In this document: positions 3,150 through 5,134 of the stretch, piece after piece
Position numbering within the stretch: the stretch's first letter is position 1
Layout of the letters: each line of letters begins with the position of its first letter
Assembly: GCA_937873255.1 (NCBI GenBank)
Contig: CALMVM010000405.1
Coordinates: 1,248-6,381 of the forward strand
DNA from: an uncultured Verrucomicrobiota bacterium
GTDB taxonomy: Bacteria > Verrucomicrobiota > Verrucomicrobiia > Chthoniobacterales > SZAS-18
Direction: 5' to 3'
Length of the DNA: 5,134 bases
Program-made: the position numbers and the translations under genes
Notes under the pieces: generated by a model
The model's input: the letters and a program-made list of their open reading frames with translations, nothing else
What the model was told of the DNA's origin: nothing
Databases searched by the model: none

Positions 3150-5134
3150 TCAACGCTCCAGTTCCTTGCGCAGACTCAAGTGCAGCATCCCGAGCACGAG
3201 CATCGAGAAGCCAACCAACACCAGGCTGTTGACGAGATGCACGCTCGTCTTGTGATGGAAGATAAATCGGTACGCGCCGAAGAACACGTTCAATTCTCGT
3301 TGCTTGCGTTCCTCGTTGCGATAATCCGTCTGCTCCATTTCGGCCTTGGAAACGAGGTCGGTGATCTTCTGGTTGACGTAGAGTTGCTCCGCCGTCACGC
3401 GTTTCTCGGGCTCCACGCCGTGGGTGTGGTCGGGCACTTCGATCTCCGGCAACGGCAGACGCGCCTCGATGTCGTCGATCTCGTGCAACGCGATGTCCAC
3501 CTCGGCAGCCGTACTCGCTTCGAGGCCCGACAAACGGGCGAGGAGTTCCTTCAAGCCATCCATGCGGTCGCGTTCCTCGGGCTTGAGGGTCAGGCCGATC
3601 CCTTGGAGACTTTCCTCGCGGTCGGCGAGTGCCTGGATGGCGGCCTGGATGTGTTCCTGCCGACCCGTGAGAGGGTTCATCTTGGCCTGCGCGACGACGA
3701 GCCCCTCGTAGCTCCAACGCATCGGCATGAATTGGCAAATGAGCGGCACCTGGAGCTTGCTGCGCGCTTCGTCCTTACCCGATTTTGCATCGGCGGGATG
3801 GTTGGCGACCCATTTGCGGACCGTGTACACGAAGTCGAGGTTGCGGTTCATGTCCTCGTACTTGATGAGCGCCCCGCCCATGATGATCTGCGGGATCAGG
3901 ATGAGCGGCACGATGTTGACCGCCGTCTTCGCGTCGGCGACCAGCGAGGAAATCAGCAGCCCCAGCGCGACGCCCGCGAACGTCGTCAGCGACGTGTACC
4001 ACAGGTAAATCCAGAACATCCCCCGGATCTGGAGGATGTAGTCGCCGATCAACAGGAACAACACGCACTGGACCAACGCGAACAAACACAGCGTCCCCAT
4101 CTTCGCCGCGATGTAATACGGCAGGCGGATCTTGAGGTTGCGCTCGCGTTGGAGCACCACTCTATCGCGGATGATGTCGTCCGCGCTGTTGGTCAGTCCC
4201 AGGAACATCGCCACCGTCACGCCAAGAAACAGGTAGATCGGGATGTGGTATGACCCGGCGAAGTCATAGTCGCCCTTTTCGCTGTAGCGCAGCACCAGGG
4301 CGATGAGCGCGGAAAGCAGCGGGGCCTCGAACAGCGTCGTGATGACGTTGACCCGGTTGCGCATCTTGCTGAAAAACGCCCGGTGCAAGAGCGTCTTGAA
4401 CTGCGTCCACTCGTCGCGCCAGCGCACGCCGATCCACCAGCGCCGCCGCGCCGGATGCGGTCCGAGCGGGGCAGTCGTACGCGTGGTGGTCTCGCGCTTG
4501 AGCGGGACCTGCCGCACGTCCTGCAAGAGCCGGTAGCTCTCGTACTTGTCGCGCCAGAACTCGGGCGAGAATCTTCTCGCCGGCACGAACTGGCCCCGGG
4601 CGTTTTCCTCGTAGATGATGTCGCCGCTCATGTCGCGCAGCGGCGTTTCCAACACGTCGAAGATGTATTCCGGCCGCGTGCTGCCGCAGGCCGCGCATCC
4701 TTCCACGTCGACGTTGTGCTGCTGCTGGTTCTCGGCCTGCGCGAAGTAATTGAGCGCCTCCGTGGGCGTGCCGAAGAACACCAACCGGCCGCCTTTGTCG
4801 AGCAGGACGACTTTATTGAACGTCTGGAAAATCTTCGAGCTGGGCTGGTGGATCGTCACGAGCACGATCTTGTTGTGGCTCATGCTCTTGATGATGTCGA
4901 TGACGTGCTCGCTGTCCTTGCTGGACAGGCCGCTGGTCGGCTCGTCGAAGAGGTAGATGTCCGCGAGGCCGATCATGTCCAGGCCGATGTTGAGCCGCTT
5001 GCGTTCCCCGCCCGAGAGCGACTTCTTGACCACGCTGCCGACCAAAGAACCGCGCCTCTCGTAGAGGCCGAGTTCGATCAGATTGACGTCGATGCGCCGG
5101 GAACGCTCCCGGGCGGAGAGGTGCGGCGAACGCA
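3150..5134 (-). CDS. ABCG-like ABC transporter half-molecule, ATP-binding and permease fused (5' end outside window)
   Basis: The frame is open to the right edge (660 complete codons seen); TTG at 5045 is not the true start, since ABC-domain sequence continues upstream of it. Residues below count from the first full codon at 5132. The end of an ATP-binding domain is visible: signature LSGGERKR (39-46), Walker B YLFDEP (60-65), D-loop region SGLSS and H-loop histidine 95 in TIHQPSS. Walker A lies outside. A linker with CxxC (C146, C149) follows. Then come six likely membrane helices at about 263-283, 297-314, 346-367, 373-397, 404-423 and 633-654, the ABC2/ABCG-type permease. The motif RWSYEG (472-477) is typical near the end of ABCG-like proteins. 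Between helices 5 and 6 is a loop of about 209 residues with a charged helical, possibly coiled-coil part (about 495-559). The order ATPase-then-membrane is that of the ABCG family, which works as a dimer. Many bacterial relatives carry N-terminal FHA domains; whether this one does cannot be seen. Substrate and direction are unknown; export is likely from the family. Confidence 0.92.
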   Translation of the reverse strand, partial: RSPHLSARERSRRIDVNLIELGLYERRGSLVGSVVKKSLSGGERKRLNIGLDMIGLADIYLFDEPTSGLSSKDSEHVIDIIKSMSHNKIVLVTIHQPSSKIFQTFNKVVLLDKGGRLVFFGTPTEALNYFAQAENQQQHNVDVEGCAACGSTRPEYIFDVLETPLRDMSGDIIYEENARGQFVPARRFSPEFWRDKYESYRLLQDVRQVPLKRETTTRTTAPLGPHPARRRWWIGVRWRDEWTQFKTLLHRAFFSKMRNRVNVITTLFEAPLLSALIALVLRYSEKGDYDFAGSYHIPIYLFLGVTVAMFLGLTNSADDIIRDRVVLQRERNLKIRLPYYIAAKMGTLCLFALVQCVLFLLIGDYILQIRGMFWIYLWYTSLTTFAGVALGLLISSLVADAKTAVNIVPLILIPQIIMGGALIKYEDMNRNLDFVYTVRKWVANHPADAKSGKDEARSKLQVPLICQFMPMRWSYEGLVVAQAKMNPLTGRQEHIQAAIQALADREESLQGIGLTLKPEERDRMDGLKELLARLSGLEASTAAEVDIALHEIDDIEARLPLPEIEVPDHTHGVEPEKRVTAEQLYVNQKITDLVSKAEMEQTDYRNEERKQRELNVFFGAYRFIFHHKTSVHLVNSLVLVGFSMLVLGMLHLSLRKELER
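3156..3159 (-). promoter_or_regulatory. Probable ribosome-binding site of hisB inside the transporter gene
   Basis: GGAG on the minus strand lies 11 bases before the hisB ATG and inside the last codons of the transporter. It is the only Shine-Dalgarno-like site seen before a gene start here and supports coupled translation. The spacing is slightly long. Confidence 0.45.

Noticed and set aside
3145..3738. Upstream extension of the hisB frame to 3738
   Set aside because: It overlaps the conserved transporter gene, and HisB-like sequence begins just after the ATG at 3144.
3180..4253. A 357-residue frame on the plus strand opposite the transporter gene
   Set aside because: It mirrors the transporter codons; its His/Arg/Asp-rich composition is typical of an antisense shadow, with no domain seen.
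5097..5112. Strong hairpin CCGGGA/TCCCGG near the right edge
   Set aside because: It lies wholly inside the transporter coding frame and is explained by Arg/Ser/Glu codons in GC-rich DNA.

Overview
The window looks like chromosomal DNA of a high-GC Gram-negative bacterium. The pairing of an AraC-type regulator with a divergent PhyH-family dioxygenase, the weak or absent Shine-Dalgarno sites, a probable lipoprotein and a large bacterial ABCG-like transporter would all suit a member of the Verrucomicrobiota (for example the Opitutaceae). That assignment is an inference from gene style, not a demonstrated identity.

Left part (1-1352): a divergent pair. The N-terminal half of an AraC-family regulator runs leftward off the window edge from 483. 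A complete phytanoyl-CoA dioxygenase family (Fe(II)/2-oxoglutarate oxygenase) gene runs rightward from 558 to 1352. The 74 bp between them hold a plausible leftward promoter, three phased GTTC boxes that could be the regulator's operator, and an 8-bp tandem repeat that places an ATG in each of the three frames just before the oxygenase start. The simplest reading is a regulator that controls itself and the neighbouring oxygenase.

Right part (1368-5134): all genes are on the minus strand. In transcription order they are a large ABCG-like half-transporter (5' end outside the window), hisB only 5 bp downstream of it, a 529-bp interval with a candidate 74-residue lipoprotein gene and several small hairpins, and hisH. 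HisB (imidazoleglycerol-phosphate dehydratase) and HisH (glutaminase subunit of imidazole glycerol phosphate synthase) act next to each other in histidine biosynthesis. HisF and HisA, the usual neighbours, are not in the window. hisH converges on the oxygenase gene with only 15 bp between the stop codons.

Most of the window is ordinary. The parts that deserve a second look are the intergenic control region at 484-557, the hisB-hisH interval with its small lipoprotein and competing hairpins, and the CxxC motif and very large extracytoplasmic loop of the transporter. No RNA genes, insertion sequences, CRISPR arrays or clear new multi-gene system were seen.
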